Assembly: GCA_017632345.1 (NCBI GenBank)
Contig: JAGBRL010000032.1
Span: 1 to 32,716, forward strand
Reading direction: 5' to 3'
Source: Paludibacteraceae bacterium
GTDB taxonomy: Bacteria; Bacteroidota; Bacteroidia; Bacteroidales; Paludibacteraceae
DNA length: 32,716 bases
Shown here: positions 5,604-13,540 of the stretch, in pieces
Layout of the letters: every line of letters starts with the position of its first letter
How positions within the stretch are numbered: the first letter of the stretch is position 1
Notes under the pieces: model-generated
The model's input: the letters and a program-made list of their open reading frames with translations, nothing else
Databases searched by the model: none
Told to the model about the DNA's origin: nothing
Made by a program: the position numbers and the translations under genes

Positions 5604-8348
5604 ATGAATAGAAATTTTTACACATATTTAGGTGTCTTAGTTTTGTCGCTGTTCTGTGGTGTGGCTAACGCAATGGAATGGCGAACTATAAATTATTTGG
5701 ATTTTGGCGGGAATAGCGAAGACGATCCTAACAGTATAGCTTGGAATATGGCCGATGACCCGAGTATGGGAACTACGCAGATGGACTTTTTTGGGGGGTC
5801 TTATGATGATTATTTGGAAAGTGCAGGTGGTTGTGCTGTAATTCCTAATAATGTTTATGTAGTATTGAAGTCAAATAGAGGGTGTAATGATTTCCATTCG
5901 GGCGGTGACCACACAAACAGAGACCCTAACAAAGGTTATTATTTGATGTTTGACCCTAGTGATGCGATGGAAGTTCCGGGTACTTATATTTATGAATATC
6001 AGTTAGGTAAAGTTTGTGTCGGAGTCGAGTTGCGTTTCTCTATTTGGGTGGCGAGTGTGAGTTATGATGGCAATTGTAAAATAGATTTGGCTGTGGTAGA
6101 TGGAAATCAGCCAGATAGAGAGTTGGCTCGCGTAACAGGCGATTTTTCGAATGATCTTCCGGATAAAGATAGTGACGTGCTGAATTGGAAGGAAATAGAA
6201 CTGTTTTTTGTTAACGATGCAAATTCCGACTTTAACGGAGATAAGTTGGCGTTTAGGGTTACGATGCCATCAGACTTTAGAGCATCTCTTCCAGGCAATG
6301 ACTTTGGAATAGATGATTTGTTGCTTGAAGTGCATCAGCCTTCTGTAACGTTCTCAAAGCCTAAGTTCGTTTACATGAAGCCTGTGACGTTGTCGGCTGA
6401 TGTGCAAACTAGCGAATTGTCTTCGTTTTTCGCAGATTTGAGCACAGTCAAGTATTGGTGGTCTTACAGCGAGACAGAGGACGGACCTTTTACTGAGTTG
6501 TATGAGGGAACTTATTCTTCTGACAATAAATTCTCTTACACAATAGATAAGTTTAATAAGGATGACAGAACTGGTAAGGGTAATGGTGTGTATCGTTTAA
6601 CCATAGCGAATCCTGAAAATAAGGATAATGAGGTTTGCTCCGTTATAAAAGATTTTAAAATAGAAGAGGTAAACAATACTCTGGAACTGGTTTTGTGCGA
6701 AGGGATGTTTGAAGATGAAGATAGTGTGGTAGATACTTTGGGACATAAATTCACGTATGAAGAAGCTCTTGACGGAGGTACAACTTACACAAGTGACGGG
6801 GTTAAGTTTTTTGCTGATATAACTTTTAGAAAGGTTAAGGTTGACAGCACATCAAATAGAGAGGAGATTTGCAAGGGAGAGGCTTTTTCGGGTAAAAAGT
6901 ATGATAAGACAGGTAGGTTTGAGTACAGAGAGCCTGAAGTGACTCCTTATAAGGATGGTGAGTGTGACAGCTTGATTGTTCTTTATTATCTTGACGTGAA
7001 AGAGCCGACTGTAGAAAAAAGTGGTGATGTTGTGGGCTGTATCGGAAAAGAGATAAATGGTAGAGTTTTTGATAAGGCAGGCACTTATCCAGATACTTTG
7101 TTTGAAGGTTGTACGCATAGAGCAAGAAATATAATTGTGTTGGATGAAATTAGAACTTCGGTTGATTTTTACGTGTGTCAGGGAGAAAAGGGACCGGATG
7201 GGAAGGTGTACAATGAAGCAGGCACATTCAAAGGAGAGCCTATTGTAGAGGTAAGCCAGATTGGTTGTGACAGTTTTGTTGACCCTAACATTATTGTGAC
7301 TGGAAAAGTGGAGGTTGACTTGGGTGTTGTTGAGGTTTGTGATAGTGAGGGCCACGAGTTTGACGGCAAGATTTACTCTGAACCTGGCGAGTATGATGTG
7401 GTGGCGAACGGCGTAAGTGCAGTGACTGGTTGTGATAGTGTAACTACAGCACATATTATTGTGAACAAGAGTTATTTGTCTGAGGTGGACACGTTGATTT
7501 GCCGAGACCAGATATTATTCGGGAAAGAGTACACAAAAGCGGGTTATGATACGGTTCGATTTGACTATAAGACGGTAGCGGGTTGCGATAGTGTTGAAAT
7601 TTATAACATTACGATTCTTGATGTTCAGCTGAAGTTGAGAGCACAGTTTGATGTGAACGCAATTTGCTTTGGTCAGCAAACAAACTTGATTGTGGACTTG
7701 ATTCCGTCTAATGTGCCTTTGAACTGGGAGCCTGAGTTGAGAGATAACAACCCGTTGAGACCTGTTATCAAGCCGAGCGAAACGACTACATATGTGGCTC
7801 ATGCTCGCAACTCTGTTGGTTGTCACGCTACAGACAGTATAACAATTGACGTAAATGACAGACCTACGCTGACCATCGAGTCTGTAAGCGATGAGACTCG
7901 CAGCGTGTCATACGTGGTTGAAGGCGGAACTCCAACATATACTATCTATGTGGAGGAAAAGGAGATGGGTAATCTTGCTTCTGCTACATTGTCAGGCATG
8001 ACGTTTGGCGAACACGAAATCAGAGTTGTGGATACAAATGCTTGCGACGCGTCGGCTTCGTTCGTGATTAACAAGCTTGATGTTACTCCTGATGGTTCTA
8101 TAACGCCTAACGGGGATGGTATTAATGACACTTGGCAGATTAAGAATATTGATGTGTACCCGTTGTCTGTTGTCAGAATATATGACAGGACAGGCAGGCT
8201 GATATTCGAAAAGCAGGGCTATTCCAATGAAACAGGCTGGGACGGCACGTATAATGGTGCTCCAATGCCTTCGGCGGACTATTGGTACGAAATTGACGTC
8301 GAAGAGATTGACCAGCAGTATTACGGACACTTCACTTTGCTGAGGTGA
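5604..8348 (+). CDS. Secreted modular protein with gliding-motility-type (T9SS type B) C-terminal domain
   Basis: The frame is open from 5520, but the ATG at 5604 is preferred. It follows an A-rich leader and begins a clean signal peptide (MNRNFYTYLGVLVLSLFCG, cleavage after VANA), giving 914 residues. An N-terminal part up to about residue 250 looks like a beta-rich sugar-binding or jelly-roll fold (NWKEIELFF, FGIDDLLLEV). From 6867 to 7620 there are five related modules with a Cys near the start, a K-x-Y-x-x-x-G motif and usually a closing GCDS. The last 90 residues (from about 8076) are the gliding-motility-associated C-terminal domain (ITPNGDGINDTW, IYDRTGRLIF, GWDGTYNG), the T9SS type B export signal. 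The protein should be exported across the outer membrane and anchored or released. No catalytic motif is seen, so adhesion or surface structure is likely. Confidence 0.9.
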   Translation: MNRNFYTYLGVLVLSLFCGVANAMEWRTINYLDFGGNSEDDPNSIAWNMADDPSMGTTQMDFFGGSYDDYLESAGGCAVIPNNVYVVLKSNRGCNDFHSGGDHTNRDPNKGYYLMFDPSDAMEVPGTYIYEYQLGKVCVGVELRFSIWVASVSYDGNCKIDLAVVDGNQPDRELARVTGDFSNDLPDKDSDVLNWKEIELFFVNDANSDFNGDKLAFRVTMPSDFRASLPGNDFGIDDLLLEVHQPSVTFSKPKFVYMKPVTLSADVQTSELSSFFADLSTVKYWWSYSETEDGPFTELYEGTYSSDNKFSYTIDKFNKDDRTGKGNGVYRLTIANPENKDNEVCSVIKDFKIEEVNNTLELVLCEGMFEDEDSVVDTLGHKFTYEEALDGGTTYTSDGVKFFADITFRKVKVDSTSNREEICKGEAFSGKKYDKTGRFEYREPEVTPYKDGECDSLIVLYYLDVKEPTVEKSGDVVGCIGKEINGRVFDKAGTYPDTLFEGCTHRARNIIVLDEIRTSVDFYVCQGEKGPDGKVYNEAGTFKGEPIVEVSQIGCDSFVDPNIIVTGKVEVDLGVVEVCDSEGHEFDGKIYSEPGEYDVVANGVSAVTGCDSVTTAHIIVNKSYLSEVDTLICRDQILFGKEYTKAGYDTVRFDYKTVAGCDSVEIYNITILDVQLKLRAQFDVNAICFGQQTNLIVDLIPSNVPLNWEPELRDNNPLRPVIKPSETTTYVAHARNSVGCHATDSITIDVNDRPTLTIESVSDETRSVSYVVEGGTPTYTIYVEEKEMGNLASATLSGMTFGEHEIRVVDTNACDASASFVINKLDVTPDGSITPNGDGINDTWQIKNIDVYPLSVVRIYDRTGRLIFEKQGYSNETGWDGTYNGAPMPSADYWYEIDVEEIDQQYYGHFTLLR
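6867..7620 (+). repeat. Five tandem Cys/GCDS protein modules
   Basis: The translated modules begin ICKGEAF, VGCIGKE, YVCQGEK, EVCDSEG and LICRDQI. Each contains a G-K/R-x-Y/F-x-x-x-G motif (KKYDKTG, RVFDKAG, KVYNEAG, KIYSEPG, KEYTKAG). The closing motif is ECDS in module 1 and GCDS in modules 3, 4 and 5; in module 2 it is degenerate (EGCTHRA). Each spans about 45-60 residues. They are repeats at protein level, not near-identical at DNA level. Confidence 0.75.
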
Positions 8349-8367
8349 TAGAACTTGTTGAAAGCTT

Positions 8368-8400
8368 AAGGCGGAAGAGAGTTTTCTTTTCCGCCTTTTC
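8368..8400 (+). terminator. Rho-independent terminator
   Basis: AAGGCGGAA (8368-8376) pairs perfectly with TTCCGCCTT (8389-8397), then TTC and a weak T-run. It lies 20 bases after the T9SS type B gene and separates it from hisS. Confidence 0.85.
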
Positions 8401-8449
8401 TTGAAAAAGGACGTTAATATAAATTTTATAAAATACAGTTTTTTTAGAT

Positions 8450-9811
8450 ATGGCTTCAAAACCGTCTATTCCAAAGGGTACGAGAGATTTTGCCCCTATA
8501 GAAATGGCTCGTAGAAATTATATTTTTAACACGATTAAGGACGTTTTCGCTCTTTATGGTTTTCAGCAGATTGAGACTCCTGCCATGGAGAACCTTTCTA
8601 CTTTGATGGGAAAGTATGGAGAAGAGGGTGATAAACTTCTTTTTAAAATTCTTAACTCCGGTGACTTCTTGTCTGGTGTGGAACAGACTGAACTTGAAGG
8701 ACGAAATTCTGTGAAATTAACCAGCAAAATATCTGAAAAAGGGTTGAGATATGACTTGACAGTCCCTTTTGCTCGATTTGTGGTGATGAACAGAGATAAG
8801 TTAAGTTTCCCTTTTAAACGTTTTCAAATACAGCCGGTATGGCGTGCAGACCGTCCTCAGAAAGGCCGCTATCGCGAGTTTTATCAGTGTGATGTGGATG
8901 TGGTGGGCAGCAACTCTCTTCTGAATGAGGTTGAACTTATGCAGATTGTTGACGAGGTTTACCGCCGTCTTGGAATTAACGTGTGCATAAAAATTAATAA
9001 CCGCAAAATCCTCACTGGTATTGCAGAGATGATTGGAGAAGCGGATAAAATTGTTGACATCACGGTAGCTATTGATAAACTTGACAAAATAGGCCTTGAT
9101 AAGGTTAATGAGGAACTTGCGGCAAAAGGTATCTCTGCCGAAGCTATCGCTAAGTTGCAGCCGGTAATTCTTTTGAAAGGTTCTAATGAAGAAAAACTAC
9201 AGACAATAAAGACTGTCTTGGCCTCTTCTGAGATCGGACTGAAGGGTGTGGCTGAAGTTGAAGAGATTCTGGAGTTCGTGAATCTGCTTGGCGTGAAAAC
9301 GGAGGTGGAACTTGATCTGACTTTGGCTCGAGGTCTGAATTATTATACTGGCGCTATCTTTGAAGTTAAGGCTAAGGATGTGCAAATTGGCAGTATCACC
9401 GGCGGAGGCCGCTATGATAATCTGACTGGTGTGTTTGGTGTTGACGGACTTTCTGGGGTGGGGATTTCTTTCGGTGCTGACAGAATTTATGATGTGCTTA
9501 ATCAGCTGGAGCTTTACCCTTCTGATTTGATGCAAGCTACAAAGGTGCTTTTCGCTGTGTTTGGCAATGAGGAACTTAAGTTTGCAATAGAGTGCGCAAA
9601 GGAGATGCGAGCTGCCGGTATTCCGGTAGAGGTTTATCCGGAACCTGTCAAGATGAAGAAACAGATGAGCTATGCGGATGCAAAAAACATTCCGTTTGTG
9701 GCGATTATTGGCGAAACGGAGATGGCGGAAAAGAAGGTTATGCTGAAGAATATGGAGAGCGGAAACCAGACTTTATGCTCTGTTCAGGAGGTTATTCAAA
9801 TGGTTAAATGA
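8450..9811 (+). CDS. hisS: Histidine--tRNA ligase
   Basis: A 453-residue class II synthetase that charges tRNA-His. The opening (PKGTRDFAP) is the family signature. [12 protein letters not shown] is at 99-110, motif 2 with the ATP-binding arginine ([16 protein letters not shown]) starts at 122, and the histidine-specific segment [10 protein letters not shown] is at 292-301. GGGRYDNL is at 318-325. The region after about 358 is the anticodon-binding domain. Length is normal and no defect is seen. The leader is only about 50 bases from the preceding terminator. TTG at 8401 and TAAATTTT at 8420 are a poor promoter match, so its promoter is not settled. Confidence 0.98.
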   Translation: MASKPSIPKGTRDFAPIEMARRNYIFNTIKDVFALYGFQQIETPAMENLSTLMGKYGEEGDKLLFKILNSGDFLSGVEQTELEGRNSVKLTSKISEKGLRYDLTVPFARFVVMNRDKLSFPFKRFQIQPVWRADRPQKGRYREFYQCDVDVVGSNSLLNEVELMQIVDEVYRRLGINVCIKINNRKILTGIAEMIGEADKIVDITVAIDKLDKIGLDKVNEELAAKGISAEAIAKLQPVILLKGSNEEKLQTIKTVLASSEIGLKGVAEVEEILEFVNLLGVKTEVELDLTLARGLNYYTGAIFEVKAKDVQIGSITGGGRYDNLTGVFGVDGLSGVGISFGADRIYDVLNQLELYPSDLMQATKVLFAVFGNEELKFAIECAKEMRAAGIPVEVYPEPVKMKKQMSYADAKNIPFVAIIGETEMAEKKVMLKNMESGNQTLCSVQEVIQMVK

Positions 9812-9868
9812 AAGAAAAGCAATATGAATTGGCTTTGATTTAGAGAATTTGCTTTGGTTTTAAATAAG

Positions 9869-9904
9869 AAAAACGGCCGGAAAGAATGTGTTTCGGTCGT
9901 TTTT
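9869..9904 (+). terminator. Rho-independent terminator of hisS
   Basis: AAAAACGGCCG (from 9869) pairs with CGGTCGTTTTT (to 9904), allowing one G-T pair. The 3' arm ends in a five-T run. The A-run/T-run symmetry could allow function on both strands. Confidence 0.8.
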
Positions 9905-10034
9905 GCTTCTGATGGTTTGTGCCATTTGAAGAATTTTCCGTTTGTTTTCGGATTATTATATGTAATGAAAAGGCGAGTGGTTGATTTTTTGCGGTTGCAG
10001 TATGTGGATGTGGAGCATTTTGACTCTAAAAAGG

Positions 10035-10065
10035 TTGTTTTGTTTAGAAAAAACATATACATTTG
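10035..10065 (+). promoter_or_regulatory. Bacteroidota-type promoter of the DUF2339 gene
   Basis: TTG at 10035-10037, a 20-base spacer, and TACATTTG at 10058-10065 match the -33/-7 consensus well. It lies 62 bases before the ATG at 10128. Confidence 0.7.
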
Positions 10066-10127
10066 CCCAAACGAAGTGAAAGCGGCTTTCTTTTGAGAGA
10101 GTTGCGAATGATTTAAATTGGTTGATT

Positions 10128-13100
10128 ATGAAAAATTTTGAGAATCAGATAGAAGAGTTAGAGAAGGAACTCGAATCTCTGAAAGAGGAGCAGCAAACGC
10201 TTGTAAATGCCATTCAGAAAAATATGGATCTGCTCTCATCTTTGAGTTCTAGCCAGGCGAAGTTTATCTGGCGCATCAATGCACTTCAGCAGAAAGTGGA
10301 AGAGACGAAAGGCTTGCTTGCAACGAAAGAAAATCTTTTAACGGAGTCTCCAAATGAGGGACTGCAACCAGAGCCTGCAGAGTGCGAACAGCCAATGGCG
10401 GCTTGTGCAGAGGTGCAAACAGAGCAAATTGAAGAGACTGTTGCGGCAGAGCCGGCTATGAAGCAAAACGTGGAAGAGGAGAAACTCGATACAGTGCAGT
10501 CTGCTGTAAAAACAGTCCAAATGGCTGAAGATTCGCAAGTGTCTTGTTCTCAAGTAACTGCAGAAACGAATAAAATTCAATATCAAACAGAACGCAAATC
10601 CGATACTTATACTCGCAGAGTAAGTCCAGCAAAAGAGGAAAAGAGCCAGATGCAACAGCAACTGAACAATCTTGGTCGCAATTGGGAGAAGTTCATAGGC
10701 GAGAATCTTATTAGCAAGATTGGTATTTTGGTAGTGATGATAGGTGTGTTTATCGGTGGCAAATATGCGATAGACAATGATATGGTAAGTCCGACGGCAA
10801 GAATTATCATCGGAACGTTGTTTGGACTTGGTTTGCAAGGTGTCGCATTGAAGCTAAAGAGCAAGTACGACAATTTCAGCGCTGTTTTAAGCAGCGGCTC
10901 TTTTGCCATATTGTATTTCATGGTCTATTTTGCGTACGATTTTTACGGTTTGGTCTCGATGCCTGTCGCATTTGCACTGATGCTAATAGTCACGTCTTGT
11001 ATAATGTTTGCGGCGTGGAAATACGAGAAAGAGGTGATAGCGGTGATTGGTCAGGTCGGAGCTTACGTCATACCGTTCCTTTTGAGTTCAGGTGGCGGAA
11101 ATGTTGAGGTGCTGCTGGCGTATGTTGCAATTATCAATGTGGGAGTGTTGCTGGTCTCATGCAAGAAGTATTGGAAGCTGGTTTTGGGACTCTCTTTTGT
11201 TGCGTCGTGGGGCATATTGTCTATAAGTTATAGATTTACGGAGATTACAGAGACGGCTCAGGCTCTAGGGTGGCTTGGTTTTATGTTTGCATACTTTGTT
11301 ATTTTCTATGTGATGTTTCTGTTGTATAAGATTTGCAAAAGTCAGTTTTTTCAGCAATTTGACATAGCTTACATACTGAGCAATTCGTTTCTCTTCTTCG
11401 GGTTAGGCTATAATTTGGTTAAGGGACAGGCTGATTTGGCACCGTATCTTGAGCACTTTGCATTGTTGAACTCGGTTGCTCACTTTGCTGTGGCTGCATT
11501 GCTTTATGGGAAAAAGGTTGTTGACGAAAGCTTAAGGTTGCTGATTCTAGGCCTTAGCATTCTCTTCTTTACACTTGCTATTGCGATCTGTTTCTCAGGA
11601 CATTGGATAACGTTGTTCTGGATGTTGGAGATGGTGCTTCTTTTTGCGGTAGGACGTATAAAACAGAGGTTCTTCTATGAGCAGATGTCCTATCCGATTA
11701 TGCTTTTGGCTATTGTGAGCTTGTTGGCAGACTGGGGGGACCCTCACGGCACGAATTTCAGACCTCTTAACTTTTTGGCGGAGACATTTGCGGAGTGGAG
11801 AACGCTTTGGGACCCAATGCCGCAGGTGTTAGAAGGAAATGTGTCCTTGCCATGGCTTCCTACGCTGGCTGTGGTTCTGCTTGGCGGTGTGATGCTGTTT
11901 ATTGATTCACGTTATAAATCTGCGGCTCAGTCGGAAGATGAAAGTGCAGTGGCTGCTTTGTGGTCTAAAGTTAAGTTTGTGGCAGTAGGTGTGGTTACGG
12001 CTGCGGCTCTGGTGCATCTGAAATCACCTTGGTTTGTGATTGTATGGACGGTAGAGTCCGCATTGCTCTTCTATATGGGTCGCATCAAAAATATAGATTA
12101 TTTCAAGGTTAGTTCTTTTGCAGTTACGGCGTTGGCAATATTGGCTGTTGTAGTTACGTGGTTTTCTGAGCCTAGCGTTTTGCAAAGCTTTTTATCGGAT
12201 GCCGAGCAGATGGGATTTTGGCAAAGCTTGAATCATGTTTGGATACATTATGTCGCCATGTCTGTGTCTATTATAGTGTTGTTTCTGTTTATCATTCATC
12301 AATGGAAAAAAGAAGAACAGCAGAATGACGGGAATTCATGTAAGGTAAGTATAGGCAATGGCTTCAGAATCGGGCTGCATGAGTTTAGGTTGATATGGTC
12401 TATCTTTTTGCTGATAAGTAGCATGGTGCTTTCGTTTGACCACGAAAGGTTTTGGGTTGAACTTGTTTTGCTGACATTGGTTTTGTTGGCTTTGTTCTTC
12501 CTTGAAAGGAAAACAAAAGACATTTCATATAAAGAGATTTTATCTTTGTCTGTAATTGTGGCATTTGTGGTGTTTATGACATATTTCGTAGTGACGTTGA
12601 TAGCACGAGAATGGAGTTTCTCCTTCTATTCCTCAGCTCTTTTCTTTTGTGCGGGAGTATTAGCCATGAACTATATTAAGATAAGGTCGCATCATAAGAA
12701 CATAGTGCTTTTGCCGATGCTTTTGGTCTTCTCTGTTTATTTTACGTTTATGGGGGCTGGCATAGGTCTGTCGCTTGGACTTTCGAATATTGTCAGAACT
12801 CTTGCTTTGATATGTTATACGTTGGTCTATTTCGCTCTTCTGACATATATAGTGAAGGCGGTTGGGCTTGCGAGACTGAAATCTACTTCTGTCATGCTGC
12901 TGCTTTTTTCTATTGTGGTGAGTCTGTGCATTTATGTTGGCTTGCCGAATGTGAAGGCTGCTGTGGTTTGGCGGTATTTGACGTTCTTTGTGATGTTGGG
13001 CTGCATCTTTGTCTATTATAAGAAAAGAAGGACTTTGGTTAATGTCTCTCCAAAAACTCAAGATCTTTCTTTGATTTTGCTGGTTTTTGCAGCAGGAAGC

Positions 13101-13409
13101 ATAGAGGTGTCTTCTTTGTTTTCTAAGGAAGCAATGAGCATTTATTGGGGACTGCTGTCTGTGGTGCTGGTTTATTTAGGGTTGATGAAAGACATAAAGC
13201 ATGTGCGGATATCGGGAATCGTAATATTTGCTGTCACATTTGCTAAGATATTCTTTGTGGATTTGAGTCATCTTGAAGCATTTGCAAAGGCTATGGTGTT
13301 TGTTGTGATGGGTCTGCTACTGCTTGTCGCTTCGTTTTTCTATCAGAAAATTGCAAGGGAAAAGCAAGTCGAAGAGCAAAGTGAAGATAAAGAAGACGTT
13401 GAAAAATGA
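10128..13409 (+). CDS. DUF2339 family giant polytopic membrane protein
   Basis: The frame opens at a TTG (10122), but the ATG at 10128 is the better start, giving 1093 residues. Residues 1-70 form a coiled coil (QIEELEKELESLKEEQQ). A low-complexity Glu/Gln/Thr linker follows to about residue 170. Then comes GENLISKIGI at about 191-200, the hallmark opening of DUF2339 (predicted membrane protein family). The rest is a long series of hydrophobic helices, twenty or more by eye, reaching almost to the acidic C-terminal tail (KQVEEQSEDKEDVEK). Function of the family is not established to my knowledge. The protein sits alone between its own promoter and a strong hairpin. The coiled-coil N-terminus probably lies in the cytoplasm and could mediate oligomerisation. 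Confidence 0.9.
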   Translation: MKNFENQIEELEKELESLKEEQQTLVNAIQKNMDLLSSLSSSQAKFIWRINALQQKVEETKGLLATKENLLTESPNEGLQPEPAECEQPMAACAEVQTEQIEETVAAEPAMKQNVEEEKLDTVQSAVKTVQMAEDSQVSCSQVTAETNKIQYQTERKSDTYTRRVSPAKEEKSQMQQQLNNLGRNWEKFIGENLISKIGILVVMIGVFIGGKYAIDNDMVSPTARIIIGTLFGLGLQGVALKLKSKYDNFSAVLSSGSFAILYFMVYFAYDFYGLVSMPVAFALMLIVTSCIMFAAWKYEKEVIAVIGQVGAYVIPFLLSSGGGNVEVLLAYVAIINVGVLLVSCKKYWKLVLGLSFVASWGILSISYRFTEITETAQALGWLGFMFAYFVIFYVMFLLYKICKSQFFQQFDIAYILSNSFLFFGLGYNLVKGQADLAPYLEHFALLNSVAHFAVAALLYGKKVVDESLRLLILGLSILFFTLAIAICFSGHWITLFWMLEMVLLFAVGRIKQRFFYEQMSYPIMLLAIVSLLADWGDPHGTNFRPLNFLAETFAEWRTLWDPMPQVLEGNVSLPWLPTLAVVLLGGVMLFIDSRYKSAAQSEDESAVAALWSKVKFVAVGVVTAAALVHLKSPWFVIVWTVESALLFYMGRIKNIDYFKVSSFAVTALAILAVVVTWFSEPSVLQSFLSDAEQMGFWQSLNHVWIHYVAMSVSIIVLFLFIIHQWKKEEQQNDGNSCKVSIGNGFRIGLHEFRLIWSIFLLISSMVLSFDHERFWVELVLLTLVLLALFFLERKTKDISYKEILSLSVIVAFVVFMTYFVVTLIAREWSFSFYSSALFFCAGVLAMNYIKIRSHHKNIVLLPMLLVFSVYFTFMGAGIGLSLGLSNIVRTLALICYTLVYFALLTYIVKAVGLARLKSTSVMLLLFSIVVSLCIYVGLPNVKAAVVWRYLTFFVMLGCIFVYYKKRRTLVNVSPKTQDLSLILLVFAAGSIEVSSLFSKEAMSIYWGLLSVVLVYLGLMKDIKHVRISGIVIFAVTFAKIFFVDLSHLEAFAKAMVFVVMGLLLLVASFFYQKIAREKQVEEQSEDKEDVEK

Positions 13410-13436
13410 ACTTTATAAAAAATGTCTAAAAGAAGA

Positions 13437-13464
13437 GAGGCTGCGCTAAAGATAGCGCAGCCTC
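13437..13464. terminator. Perfect 12-bp hairpin between convergent genes
   Basis: GAGGCTGCGCTA (13437-13448), a four-base loop AAGA, and TAGCGCAGCCTC (13453-13464). There is no T-run directly after it on the plus strand; on the minus strand it is followed by TCTTCTTTTAG. It is well placed to end transcripts from both convergent genes, but the poor U-tract leaves the mechanism open. Confidence 0.6.
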
Positions 13465-13540
13465 AAATGTTATCAGCTATTTCTTTTATTTGTTAATCTG
13501 TAGAAGCAATCATAAATTGTGATTTCGAGATTGCCTTGAA

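Larger units (their letters stand above)
9812..10127 (+). other. Intergenic region hisS to DUF2339 gene
   Basis: These 316 bases hold the hisS terminator (9869-9904) and the promoter for the next gene (10035-10065). No convincing gene is seen. An 80-codon open frame from 9854 spans both signals and is rejected. Confidence 0.7.

Noticed and set aside
9854..10096. 80-codon plus-strand ORF after hisS
   Set aside because: It spans the hisS terminator and the promoter of the next gene, has no family resemblance and starts inside the terminator's upstream flank.
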